Assembly: GCA_011391085.1 (NCBI GenBank)
Contig: JAABRD010000019.1
Location: 30,894 to 94,893, forward strand
Length of the DNA stretch: 64,000 bases
Source of the DNA: Thiotrichaceae bacterium
Lineage (GTDB): Bacteria > Pseudomonadota > Gammaproteobacteria > Beggiatoales > Beggiatoaceae
Direction of reading: 5' to 3'
Below, in pieces: positions 19,213 through 27,225 of the stretch. The notes beneath the pieces were generated by a model, which saw nothing but the letters and a program-made list of their open reading frames with translations, did not search any database and was not told where the DNA came from. The translations under genes and the position numbers were made by a program. Within the stretch, counting starts at the first letter, position 1. Each line of letters starts with the position of its first letter.

Positions 19213-19461
19213 TCATTTGCCTTGGTATTTTTGAGCTTTACTCGCCGCTTGTTTGATGATTTTGATAGCAGTACGTGCGGCACTGTCACCTTGCGCGGCC
19301 CATTCGGCAATTTCGCCTAAGGTTTTATCGGCCAGATGTTGTAGATGTCTAACTTGACTGCCTCCTCCTCCTCTTTGGAGGACCACCTCGCGGGCTATTT
19401 TGTTTGCCTCTCCAAGTAAATTGCCGAGAATCTTGCTGGCACCTTTGCTTAAATTGGGCAT
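19213..19461 (-). CDS. Small unknown protein, 82 residues
   Basis: A basic, Ala/Lys-rich, mostly helical protein with a GGGG turn in the middle (residues 32-35). An aaggtg stands eight bases before the ATG at 19461. It is followed at once by the gene at 18593, forming a two-gene unit upstream of the CHAT gene. No signal peptide. It could be a partner or chaperone of its neighbour, but that is conjecture from the spacing only. Confidence 0.5.
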   Translation of the reverse strand: MPNLSKGASKILGNLLGEANKIAREVVLQRGGGGSQVRHLQHLADKTLGEIAEWAAQGDSAARTAIKIIKQAASKAQKYQGK

Positions 19462-19545
19462 TCTGTGTCACCTTTTTTAACTGAATGTAATCGGTGTTTC
19501 CTCATTCCCGAGTTGCCAATTATTTAACTGGGATTTCATTATATC

Positions 19546-19749
19546 TCATCTCAGTTCCAACACCAATTCTTTACCTAATCCTTTCAACACCTGTTGCAAT
19601 TGCTTTACCGTGGGGTTGCGTGACAACGGCTTCATCTGTTTTGGTCCTTTGCCTGTAACTTTGTGTAACTGGGCGACATGAAGTAACAAGGCAACCTGCA
19701 CTGGTGCTGCTGGTGCGATGAGATGAATATCTGTGGTGGCGGGGGCCAT
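19546..19749 (-). pseudogene. Possible remnant of a small XRE/HipB-type antitoxin
   Basis: An open frame of 67 codons without a ribosome binding site. Only its end (NPTVKQLQQVLKGLGKELVLEL) looks protein-like; it resembles the helix that follows the helix-turn-helix in XRE-type antitoxins. The first half is low complexity and shows no helix-turn-helix. It may be a decayed gene end or chance. The rest of the gap 19462-19854 holds only the repeat at 19775-19849. Confidence 0.25.
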
Positions 19750-19774
19750 CGAAGGAAACGGAATGGGTTCGTTA

Positions 19775-19849
19775 ACCTCAAAGGTTTAGGAAAGTTGCCT
19801 GGCGATTCCCCTTTAACTTTCCTAAACCTCGAAGGTTTAGGAAAGTTGC
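19775..19849. repeat. 'aaggtttaggaaagttgc' repeats
   Basis: Three copies of ggtttaggaaagtt, two direct and one inverted, with a cctaaacctcgaaggtttagg palindrome at 19821-19841. Related copies lie at 20912-20935 and 37032-37064. Confidence 0.65.
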
Positions 19850-19967
19850 AGGTCTTATTCTTCTTTATTGACACGAATCAGTTGATTATCTAATGAAGTA
19901 TAAGTCATCAATTGCAAATGAACTCTATAAGCAAGTTGCTGGTCATTACGGTCCTCAGCACATGCTA

Positions 19968-20203
19968 TAGTAATATTCATTCAAATTTGTACGATTTCCT
20001 CTGGAGTGCAATAAGAATTATTGCCCCCCTGCGCCCGCGAAGCGTCGGCGCGAAATGCAAACATTTTTCTGACGTTCCAGAGGGAATCGTACCAGTTTGG
20101 GGGAATCTCACTCTCTTGCGCTTCACGCTGCGCGGGCGCAGGAGGTGCAATAATTCTTATTGCACTCCAGAGGATAAGGTACAAATTTATAGGAATATCA
20201 CTA
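19968..20203. mobile_element. MITE-like element with TA target duplication, 236 bp (copy A)
   Basis: Ends tagtaatattc (left) and its near-complement gatatcacta-type right end, flanked on both sides by TA (19966-19967 and 20204-20205). The interior contains the long palindrome gcaataagaattattgc / gcaataattcttattgc around a GC-rich stretch. It is longer than copy B because its centre is expanded. TA duplication with short inverted ends is typical of elements mobilised by IS630/Tc1/mariner-type transposases. Confidence 0.85.
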
Positions 20204-20347
20204 TATAATACCGGCATGAAGTTTTAAGCGATGATGTAACTTAATAAAATGCTTACGATTATAGGTAATCACAGCCCGTTGTTGCCGAGTAGCAAATGCC
20301 AAGACTTCTTCATCAGACAAACCCTGATTAGCCTGTCCTGCTTCATA

Positions 20348-20494
20348 TAGTGACATTCATATAATATTGTACATATTTGCTGGAGCGCAATAAGAATTAT
20401 TGCGCCCCCTGCGCCCGCGTAAGCGTCGGCGCGTAGCGCAATAATTCTTATTGCGCTCCAGATGGAATCGTACAGGTTTGGAGGAATATTACTA
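20348..20494. mobile_element. MITE-like element with TA target duplication, 147 bp (copy B)
   Basis: Ends tagtgacattc and gaatattacta, flanked by TA at 20346-20347 and 20495-20496. Inside lies a large palindrome, ctggagcgcaataagaatta and its complement, around gcgcccgcgtaagcgtcggc. It splits codon 30 of the DUF5615 gene. Copy C is at 56260-56411 and an isolated end at 7030. Confidence 0.88.
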
Positions 20495-20572
20495 TAACAG
20501 GTTAACACATCGTAACCTAATTGACGTAATTGCGTTACCGCAGGTTGACGAAAATTTTCGTCTGCATATAAT

Positions 20573-20878
20573 TTAATCGTCATCTTGTGAAGTTATCGCT
20601 TGGTCAATTTCGGTTTGGTGATGCTGGTAATACTTCCAAGCCACATTTAAATCGCTTTGCGTAAGCGTGGGATAACTTTCCAACAGTTCACGGTCGGTAG
20701 CACCCTGATGGCGAAGCGATACCAGGGTCCAAACGGGAATCCGGGTATTCCGAATTCTCGCGTCTCCACCACAAACTCCTGGCGTGTGTTGAATCTCGGC
20801 CCATCTGATTCGCTGGGTGAATAGCCTTGACGTTTTCTCCTGTTCTATCGTCGCTGGTAATCTGTTTTGAAGTATCAT
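20573..20878 (-). CDS. DUF433 antitoxin
   Basis: A 101-residue protein whose core (GVCGGDARIRNTRIPVWTLV, about residues 34-53, then YPTLTQSDLNVAWKYY) is the DUF433 domain. DUF433 proteins pair with DUF5615 PIN-like toxins as type II toxin-antitoxin modules. Here the stop codon overlaps the toxin ATG by 11 bp, so the two were cotranslated. An aagga lies nine bases before the ATG at 20878. The gene itself looks intact although its toxin is destroyed. The N-terminal 30 residues are an extension beyond the core domain. Confidence 0.85.
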   Translation of the reverse strand: MILQNRLPATIEQEKTSRLFTQRIRWAEIQHTPGVCGGDARIRNTRIPVWTLVSLRHQGATDRELLESYPTLTQSDLNVAWKYYQHHQTEIDQAITSQDDD

Positions 20879-20967
20879 TCATGTTTCCTTTTTCGAGTTT
20901 GCCACCGGGATGGCTATTTAACTTTCCTAAACCTCGAAGGTGGAGGCAAAGTTGCATGGTGTCTGCC

Positions 20968-21000
20968 AAACCTGACAAGTTTTCAAAATCTGTCAGGTTT
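20968..21000. repeat. 'aaacctgacaag' palindrome
   Basis: aaacctgaca and tgtcaggttt arms around agttttcaaaatc. Relatives: 21753-21785 and 51949-51981 (with ggtcttaaagacc in the centre), and 40532-40563 (cctcgg form). It lies between the two toxin-antitoxin operons. Confidence 0.7.
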
Positions 21001-21028
21001 GCTTCCACAAGCAGACGTTGCAGGAAGT

Positions 21029-21292
21029 CTAATCACCATAATGATGGCGTGCTTGTGCGATAATAATTTTCTCATTGTCAAATTGATAAACGAGACGATG
21101 TTGCTGATTGATTCGACGTGACCAATATCCTGACCAATCATGTTTCAGTGGCTTTGGTTTGCCTATACCGGTTTGTGGAGTCACACGAATTTGTTCTATC
21201 ATACGCTTGATTTTTTGATAAGTTGGGTCGTCCTGCCGACGCCAATAAGCCAAATCTTCCAGTGCCACTGGAGTGAGTTGTAGTTTTCTCAT
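21029..21292 (-). CDS. Txe/YoeB-type mRNA-interferase toxin
   Basis: An 87-residue basic protein of the YoeB family: LEDLAYWRRQDDPTYQKIKRM near the start, GIGKPKPLKHDWSGYWSRRI in the middle, and HRLVYQF with a C-terminal ARHHYGD. YoeB toxins cut mRNA at the ribosomal A site when freed from antitoxin. The catalytic Glu/Arg/His region (SRRINQQHRLVYQ) and the final HH-Y are kept, so the toxin appears functional. Its ATG overlaps the antitoxin TGA by four bases (ATGA), the normal coupled arrangement. Confidence 0.9.
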   Translation of the reverse strand: MRKLQLTPVALEDLAYWRRQDDPTYQKIKRMIEQIRVTPQTGIGKPKPLKHDWSGYWSRRINQQHRLVYQFDNEKIIIAQARHHYGD

Positions 21293-21600
21293 GTCAGGAG
21301 TTCGTCTAAATCGTTGACATGTTCGATTTCAATTAATTGTCCAGCCGCGATTTGTTGTTTAGCCAGCTGGAGTCGGGCCACATTTGCAGGCGAAGACAGT
21401 AAATAAGTCGTTTCATCTAGCAGGTTTTCATTGAATTCTTCCTCTGCTTCAGAATCGGAATCGTCGAATCGTCGAAACTGCAATGTTTGTCCTTCTAACA
21501 ACGTCGTAACCCGGTCCCCCTCCCGCAATTGGAGACGTGCCATTAAGGCCATGGGGAGGGCAATGATGTGGTCTTGAGAAAGGCTGACGAGAAAAGACAT
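21289..21600 (-). CDS. Antitoxin with AbrB-like N terminus and YefM/Phd-like C terminus
   Basis: A 103-residue protein. Residues 1-45 (SLSQDHIIALP, LQLREGDRVTTLLEG, TLQFRRF) read as an AbrB/MazE-type swapped-hairpin DNA-binding domain. An acidic linker follows. Residues 64-92 (TTYLLSSPANVARLQLAKQQ, then IEIEH) resemble the toxin-binding tail of YefM, the normal partner of YoeB. The start is set at the ATG at 21600, with gaggt about eight bases upstream; an in-frame ATG at 21771 would add 57 residues of unrelated, repeat-adjacent sequence. It likely represses its own operon. The chimeric domain assignment is my reading of motifs. Confidence 0.75.
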   Translation of the reverse strand: MSFLVSLSQDHIIALPMALMARLQLREGDRVTTLLEGQTLQFRRFDDSDSEAEEEFNENLLDETTYLLSSPANVARLQLAKQQIAAGQLIEIEHVNDLDELLT

Positions 21601-21752
21601 ATCATACCTCAAAAGTGGGTGGTAAGTAAACTTGAATTGACTTCTATACAAAGGGTAAAGAAGGATGATACCACAGTTATTTATTATTTGCCAGTTAAAC
21701 CAGAGATAGGTTTTGTTCATAATGAGTGGCGAAAAACTCCTCAATATCAACC

Positions 21753-21785
21753 AGACCTGACAAGTTTTCAAAATCTGTCAGGTCT
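21753..21785. repeat. 'agacctgacaag' palindrome
   Basis: agacctgaca and tgtcaggtct arms around agttttcaaaatc, almost identical to 20968-21000. It lies between the antitoxin gene and the end of the haemagglutinin-type gene (both minus strand). Confidence 0.7.
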
Positions 21786-21814
21786 TCCACAAGAGGATAG
21801 GTAATACCCAGACG

Positions 21815-24800
21815 TTACCACAACTGTTCCCCCATCACATCCCTCACCGACCCCGCCCGTAAATCAGTTGGAGTTTCGGATACACCACCGCGGCCTGTTG
21901 GCACGAAGCTATTGCGTTTCTCCTTGTCAAGGAGTTGTTCAACGGTGCAATGTTTTTTGATGATTTCGTAGTTTTGGAGGGTGGCGGGTAGGATGGTTAA
22001 GGTGGCACCCAAGTTATTGGGTGTTGTGCTAATCCTGATTTTTCCTGATTTTTCCAAGTTATCTGACGAAGCATCTAAAAAATTTCTTCTATCGATAGAA
22101 ACCATCGTAATACTTTGATTAGTGCCAGGCTTTACGTTGGCCAAAAAACGTCCAGAGGAAGCTAAAAAGTGTTTGGAGTTGATGTTAATATTTCCACCAG
22201 AACCGCCTTTTGCGCCGCTCATGATCGATGCACCATCTAATACTACAAATACAGGGGTTTGAATAGTGATGTTACCACCATCACCATTGCTATTATTTCC
22301 TTCTACAAGTGTAGAGATACTACCTTCTCGCAAGTATAGCAAATTAGGTGTTATTATTGTAATATCTCCACCTGTAGCGTTGTTAAATGCTGATGTAGAA
22401 ATTCTACTGTTGTCGGTTATGTTTATCGTGTTAGCTTGTATTTCAATTTTCCCCGCATTACCTGAGTTAGAGTCTTTGCCTAATGAATTACACAAAATAG
22501 CACTATTCTCCGAACCGGCATTATCAGTATGAGCAGAAACACCACTGCTCTGACCGGAAGATTGATTCTCCCCAGAGATTGTTAAAGTATCACTCACTAT
22601 AGCAATAGTACCACCCGCCCCAGAACTCCTTGTAGAACTGGAAATTATTGCACCATCTGTTAAGATGATTTGGCGAGCCCCGATTTTAATATCGCCACTC
22701 TTACCATTACCAAAAGCTCCTTCAGAATTAGTAGAAATGTGGCTACTATAACCTGATTTAGACTCTCCTGATGCTACCAACGTATCAGCTATTATAGTAA
22801 TAGTACCAGCTTCTCCATTACTGTAGGTACTGCTGCTAATTCCTCCCCCTGCTGTTAGGACGATTTGGACAGCACCTATCGTAATATTTCCACCATTCCC
22901 TTTCTGTGAATTAGCATCTTTGCTGACAGAATTGCTATAAATGCCACTATTTAATTCTGCTGGTTTATCACCACCAGAAATTGTCAAAGTATCAGCTAAT
23001 ATGGTGATGTTGCCACCATTTCTAGCAGTTACTGTAGAACTAGCAATTTGTGCCTCATCCATCAAATTAATTTGGTGAGATTCTATCTCAATATTTCCAC
23101 CTTTACCGGCATTAGTGTCAGTGTTTGTTGAATGACTAAGGATGCTACTGCTATCACCCTTTTTATTTTTCCCTGAGAGCGTCAAGGTACCAGATTTAAT
23201 CACGATACTGCCAATTTCTCCAGTTCCATAAGATTGACTACTATCAATCTGTGCTCCGTTCTTTAAGATGATTTGGCCAGCCTCTATACGAATATGTCCA
23301 CCGTTACTCCAAATACTACTGACATCCCCACCTTCAGTATTTTCTCCTGAAACCGTCAGCGTATCAGCCACCTGAAGAACAATATTACCACCTTCCTTAG
23401 ATCTTGTGATACCGCTAATTTTTGCGCCTTCTGCCAAGGTGATTTGACGAGATTCTATCTCAATCTTACCTGGTTGTTTACTATTTTCCGCAACGGTAGC
23501 CGTTGCAATATCACTTTCTAATGCTGTTAGGGTATCTGCTCCTTTAATGATAATACTTCCTCCTTCAGCATTTCCAGAAGCATCAATAGAAGCTTTTTCT
23601 AATGTGATTTGCCGTGCTTCTATCTTAATCTCACCGGCTTTTCCAGGGTTGCTTTGTGTACTTGTGGAAACACTAAAAATTCCAGTAAGATCATTTATCT
23701 TTTCGCCATGTATAGTTAAAGTATCAGCCTTAATGCTAATACTACCAGCGTTTCCACTTCCGATCGTACTACTACTAATGTTTGCTCGATTCGTTAAGCT
23801 GATTTGAGGACTCTCTATTTCAATGCGTCCTGCGTTGCCTGCATTGATTTCTTCGCTTAGTGAATCACTAGAAATACCACTGGAAATCCCTAATTTATTA
23901 GAAATTCCTGAAATAGTTAGTGATTCACCCACTTTGAGAATAATGGTACCGCTGTCGTTTTTACTAGGTGTACTGTTATCAATTAGAGCTCCGTCCATCA
24001 AATTAATTTGACGAGCCTCTATCTCGATACGTCCAGCAGCATTATTAGCATTTTCTACTAGATCAATCCAAATAGCGCTACCACCTAATTTGCCTTCTCC
24101 TGATAAATTCAGGCTACCGACAACTTTGATAGAAATATTACCTCCTGATTGAGTAGATATTCTGGCACCATCTTTCAATTCTATTTGGTTAGCTTTTATT
24201 TCAATGTTCCCTCTTTTACCTATGTTATCTTCAGCCCCTACTGATTTAATACTACTACCGTTACCATCATTAGTTTTTCCAGTAAGAATTAAGGTGCCAG
24301 CCACTTTGAGGATGATATTACCGCTTTCTCCAGTCCCAACTGTAAAACTTAAAATTGTTCCATCCCTTAGTGTTATTTGGCCAGCTTCTATTTCAATATT
24401 TCCCGCTCTGCCTACTCCAGTTGTGAAATTGCTAAGGCTTGTTCCATTCGTCAGAGTCATATTATCGACCTGAATGTTTACTACACCACTGTTTTTATCA
24501 CTGTGCGTGAGACTACCTATAACAGTATTAGCTGCTTCAAAGCGCCCCCCTCGAATGAAGATACCACCTCCATCTTGGCTGGCTATTCTGGTGTTATTGA
24601 CCGTAATTTGCCCACCTTGTGCAGCAGCACTCAGATTTAATCCAACATCGGTTGGAGTAATTTCACCACGCGAGGCAATACTGGCAAGATTAATTCGGCC
24701 ATATTGATATAAGTCTGAACTATATGTTGGTATACCTTCCGCATCATAAACGGGCGGTTCCCCATCTATGTGTATGTTGCCCCCAATCAACGACAACGTC

Positions 24801-25351
24801 CTCCCCTCTGACACCGACAATTTACTATCTTGCAACCTAATCTCCCCCATCTCCTCTGTCAAAAACCCAAACGCCGTCACCGGCGCCACCGTCAACAAAC
24901 TATTACCTGGCGTCCGCGCCTCAAACCTCCCCCCATCTTGCAATCGCAAATAATCCGCCGTACTGACATGAAAACCGCCTTGCACATCCAACTTAGCATT
25001 CGGTCCAAACATAACGCCATACGGGTTCAGAAAATACATATCCGCATTAGGAATCGTTGACCGTAACGTGCCATCAATGCTAGACGGATTCCCGCCCGTG
25101 ACGCGGCTGATGACATTTTGGACATTGGCGGGACCACTAAAGGTTGCACTTTCGTGACTTTGCAGATTGAAGTCACCAAAACTATGAAACAAATTGCCAC
25201 CGTGTTGTTGGCCCAAGTCGGCGCCAATTTGATAATTGGGCCCAGCGAGGGCACCGCTTTTGCCAAGAGTGCCGTCTAGGATGATTTGGGCGTGGGCGGT
25301 GAAAGTGAGGCAAAGTAAGAGAGTCAAGAGGGGGAGTGGATAGCGTGGCAT
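21815..25351 (-). CDS. Filamentous haemagglutinin-type secreted protein (TpsA-like)
   Basis: A 1178-residue protein with a signal peptide (about 1-21, ending AHA) and an N-terminal two-partner-secretion domain that includes NVISRVTGGNPSSIDGTL and NPYGVMFGPNA (about residues 79-120). The rest is a long series of roughly 35-50-residue repeats of the pattern GNIEIEAxQITLxxGAxISSST, expected to fold as a right-handed beta-helix. Such proteins cross the outer membrane through a TpsB/ShlB pore and act as adhesins or surface proteins. No TpsB gene is in the window. An aaaggag lies six bases before the ATG. Haemagglutinin N-domain proteins often occur with CHAT and CHASE2 genes in sulfur bacteria and cyanobacteria; CHASE2 lies 2 kb away here. 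Confidence 0.9.
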   Translation of the reverse strand: MPRYPLPLLTLLLCLTFTAHAQIILDGTLGKSGALAGPNYQIGADLGQQHGGNLFHSFGDFNLQSHESATFSGPANVQNVISRVTGGNPSSIDGTLRSTIPNADMYFLNPYGVMFGPNAKLDVQGGFHVSTADYLRLQDGGRFEARTPGNSLLTVAPVTAFGFLTEEMGEIRLQDSKLSVSEGRTLSLIGGNIHIDGEPPVYDAEGIPTYSSDLYQYGRINLASIASRGEITPTDVGLNLSAAAQGGQITVNNTRIASQDGGGIFIRGGRFEAANTVIGSLTHSDKNSGVVNIQVDNMTLTNGTSLSNFTTGVGRAGNIEIEAGQITLRDGTILSFTVGTGESGNIILKVAGTLILTGKTNDGNGSSIKSVGAEDNIGKRGNIEIKANQIELKDGARISTQSGGNISIKVVGSLNLSGEGKLGGSAIWIDLVENANNAAGRIEIEARQINLMDGALIDNSTPSKNDSGTIILKVGESLTISGISNKLGISSGISSDSLSEEINAGNAGRIEIESPQISLTNRANISSSTIGSGNAGSISIKADTLTIHGEKINDLTGIFSVSTSTQSNPGKAGEIKIEARQITLEKASIDASGNAEGGSIIIKGADTLTALESDIATATVAENSKQPGKIEIESRQITLAEGAKISGITRSKEGGNIVLQVADTLTVSGENTEGGDVSSIWSNGGHIRIEAGQIILKNGAQIDSSQSYGTGEIGSIVIKSGTLTLSGKNKKGDSSSILSHSTNTDTNAGKGGNIEIESHQINLMDEAQIASSTVTARNGGNITILADTLTISGGDKPAELNSGIYSNSVSKDANSQKGNGGNITIGAVQIVLTAGGGISSSTYSNGEAGTITIIADTLVASGESKSGYSSHISTNSEGAFGNGKSGDIKIGARQIILTDGAIISSSTRSSGAGGTIAIVSDTLTISGENQSSGQSSGVSAHTDNAGSENSAILCNSLGKDSNSGNAGKIEIQANTINITDNSRISTSAFNNATGGDITIITPNLLYLREGSISTLVEGNNSNGDGGNITIQTPVFVVLDGASIMSGAKGGSGGNININSKHFLASSGRFLANVKPGTNQSITMVSIDRRNFLDASSDNLEKSGKIRISTTPNNLGATLTILPATLQNYEIIKKHCTVEQLLDKEKRNSFVPTGRGGVSETPTDLRAGSVRDVMGEQLW

Positions 25352-25444
25352 AAGAGTCTCCTTTGGTTATGTGGTTTTGGACTGTGGATTAAGAGTCGTT
25401 TTGGTTATTATAGTCAAGGCTGGGGAAAAGGGCAATTTTTTTCT

Positions 25445-25553
25445 CTCGTTCCCACGCAAAAGCAGGGGAATGCCGTGGGCAACGCAAAAGCGTTGCGGGA
25501 AAGGAACGCTGGCGCGTCCAGACGGCATTCCCCTGCTTTTGCGTGGGAACAAG
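25445..25553. repeat. Palindromic element, 'ctcgttcccacgc' family
   Basis: ctcgttcccacgcaaaagca and its complement (with one change) enclose gggcaacgcaaaagcgttgc. It is a second copy of the element at 15820-15930 with a different interior. It lies between the divergently placed haemagglutinin and DUF29 genes, about 94 bp upstream of the haemagglutinin start. Confidence 0.75.
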
Positions 25554-25631
25554 AATCAAACTTGACAAATTAAACCAAATGGATTATAAAATAAATTCAT
25601 CTAAGTTTTAACATTCATAAACGAGGTAACT

Positions 25632-26072
25632 ATGTCCCCAGCCATTGCTGAAGAATATCAACGAGACCTTTATACCTGGCTGATACACAATGCCCAATTA
25701 CTAAGGCAAGGTCGATGGTCAGAAATAGATGCGGAAAATGTAGCGGAGGAATTAGACAGTATGGCGCGAAGTGAGAGACGAGAATTGGTCAGCCGGTTAG
25801 CGGTGTTACTCGCGCATTTGTTAAAATGGGCTTACCAACCAGAGAAACGTTCACACAGTTGGAAATACACGATTGAAGAACAACGTCAACAGGTGTGGGA
25901 AGTGTTGGAAGACAGTCCTAGCCTCAAGTATCAACTGGAAGAGAAGTTTCTGCGGGCTTACCAATTGACAAAGATAATGGCAGCTAAGGAAACTGGGCTG
26001 GCCAAGACTTATTTTCCTTCGAGTTGTCCCTTCTCGTTGGAACACACTTTGGATGAGAATTTTCATCCATGA
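25632..26072 (+). CDS. DUF29 domain protein
   Basis: A 146-residue protein that matches DUF29 along its length: YQRDLYTWLIHNAQLLRQGR near the start, ENVAEELDSMARSERRELVS, then HLLKWAYQPEKRSHSWKYTI and an FPSSCPFS end motif. DUF29 proteins are abundant in cyanobacteria and sulfur bacteria, often multicopy and near repeats. Their biochemical function is not established. A gagg lies six bases before the ATG. No neighbouring partner is evident. Confidence 0.88.
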   Translation: MSPAIAEEYQRDLYTWLIHNAQLLRQGRWSEIDAENVAEELDSMARSERRELVSRLAVLLAHLLKWAYQPEKRSHSWKYTIEEQRQQVWEVLEDSPSLKYQLEEKFLRAYQLTKIMAAKETGLAKTYFPSSCPFSLEHTLDENFHP

Positions 26073-26081
26073 GGTGTCATC

Positions 26082-26165
26082 AGAAACGGAGTTTCTTCCA
26101 TGAACTCAGTTTCTCATTAAAAGGGGAACACAGAAACTGAGTTTCTGGAAGAAACTCCGTTTCTC
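26082..26165. repeat. Composite palindrome, 'aaactgagtttct' family
   Basis: gaaacggagtttcttcc, aactcagtttctc, gaaactgagtttct and aagaaactccgtttctc are arranged as nested inverted repeats between convergent genes (DUF29 and the gene at 26175), so a hairpin terminator role is possible. Confidence 0.7.
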
Positions 26166-26174
26166 ATCTCGGTC

Positions 26175-27110
26175 CTACCACTTCCCATGAGATGCTACCC
26201 ATTTAGAAAATTTATCCTGACCCGTGGCAACCCATTGATAGGCTTCCAACCCCCAAGTCACTCGATTACTATGGTTTGGATGTAATAACCAGGCCACAAA
26301 TAGCGTCTGTTTCTGTTCCTCCGTTAAAGCACTCTGCTTTAATTCTGGTGGCATGACAGGAAGTTGGGCCGACGCCACGATGGTGAAATGACCCGTGGCA
26401 ACACATTGAGACTCACTCAACTTGGCTTTACAGTTGGATTCTGGGAGACTCTCTACCTGAACCCGGTAAGTTTGTCCCTCTGCAAAAGAATGCTTGTCCA
26501 ACTGGACTTGGCGAGTCATCACTTTGGCTTTTTCCAACATCGATGATTTTGATTCCCCTGAATACATTCGTACCCGATAAGGTGGTACTCCCCCTTCCCA
26601 GAGGATGTTCAAAGTACGGTCACCTTCAACCAAGCGGGCGCCGTCCGTTTGCAGAAATGGAATGACTAATGCCTGCAATGGTTCTTCTTTCGGACCGCGA
26701 ATGCTGACAGTACGTGTGGGTATTTCTCCTTCACCATAGAGTAAATAATTGATGCCTTGCTTCAAGGTATCCCAAAGATTTTCGGATAGCGTAGGAGGTT
26801 GCTTCATTTCTGCAACGGGGTAGAAGAGTTTGTCCGCATTTAGGTGAACGATGTTGATTTCACCCAAACGCAAAGTCATTTCACAGGTACGGTTCTTGAG
26901 TTTCACTTCGTCATTGGCATACAAGCGCGTGAGAAATTTGATCTCTTCGGCGGATAATGGTTTACCTTGCCGGATAAGTTCATAGTCTGCCGATGTGCAA
27001 GTGAAACTTTCGATATGTCCTGCGGGACCTGCCACCATGGATTCGGTAGCGGGTAGTGGGGTGGCACACAATAGAGAACCACAGATAGCAATAATTAGGG
27101 GACGTTGCAT
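26175..27110 (-). CDS. Secreted protein of unknown function, upstream of none but paired with CHASE2
   Basis: A 311-residue protein with a signal peptide (about 1-21). It has three cysteine pairs (CTSADYE, NRTCEMTL, SNCKAKLSESQCV), a beta-rich middle region (about 155-245) reading like an immunoglobulin-type or fibronectin-like domain (WEGGVPPYRVRMYSGE, TYRVQVESLPESN), and a C-terminal helical part (TEEQKQTLFVAWLL, WGLEAYQWVATG). The last part resembles the end of other periplasmic proteins found next to CHAT genes. I cannot name a family. It lies 115 bp downstream of the CHASE2 gene on the same strand, with a palindrome between, and probably belongs to the same functional group. Confidence 0.6.
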   Translation of the reverse strand: MQRPLIIAICGSLLCATPLPATESMVAGPAGHIESFTCTSADYELIRQGKPLSAEEIKFLTRLYANDEVKLKNRTCEMTLRLGEINIVHLNADKLFYPVAEMKQPPTLSENLWDTLKQGINYLLYGEGEIPTRTVSIRGPKEEPLQALVIPFLQTDGARLVEGDRTLNILWEGGVPPYRVRMYSGESKSSMLEKAKVMTRQVQLDKHSFAEGQTYRVQVESLPESNCKAKLSESQCVATGHFTIVASAQLPVMPPELKQSALTEEQKQTLFVAWLLHPNHSNRVTWGLEAYQWVATGQDKFSKWVASHGKW

Positions 27111-27152
27111 AGTTGATTCCTGAGGATAAAGATTCTTTTCAAGATTTGTTCA

Positions 27153-27185
27153 AGATTTGACAACTTTTCCAAAGTTGTCAAATCT
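27153..27185. repeat. 'agatttgacaac' palindrome
   Basis: agatttgacaacttt and its complement, a further copy of the 401-433 palindrome, between the CHASE2 gene and the secreted-protein gene. It could attenuate transcription between them. Confidence 0.75.
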
Positions 27186-27225
27186 CACCGTAAATCATAG
27201 CCCTTCACCATTCCATTGTCAACCG

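Larger units (their letters stand above)
19855..20583 (-). pseudogene. DUF5615 PIN-like toxin gene interrupted by two MITE-like elements
   Basis: Reading from the ATG at 20583, the first 30 codons encode MTIKLYADENF and LGYDVLTCY, typical of DUF5615 PIN-like toxins. At 20496 the frame runs into a repeat element. The gene continues after it (EAGQANQGLSDEEVLAFATR, then AVITYNRKHFIKLH, HAGII), is interrupted again at 20205, and continues from 19965 (ACAEDRNDQQLAYRVHLQ) to LDNQLIRVNKEE and a TAA at 19855-19857. Removing each element with one TA copy (149 and 238 bp) leaves 342 bp, exactly 113 codons plus a stop, with no other lesion. The 104-codon frame that reads from 20583 into the element is therefore not the native protein. 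The DUF433 gene overlaps its start by 11 bp. Confidence 0.9.

Noticed and set aside
19912..20227. Short frames on both strands within 19912-20227
   Set aside because: They lie in MITE copy A, whose palindromic nature makes similar frames on both strands.
20269..20583. 104-codon open frame taken as a complete protein
   Set aside because: Only its first 30 codons are DUF5615; the rest is translated repeat element B plus out-of-frame gene sequence.
22266..24473. Several plus-strand open frames opposite the haemagglutinin-type gene
   Set aside because: They mirror the beta-helix repeat codons and are hydrophobic low-complexity shadows.
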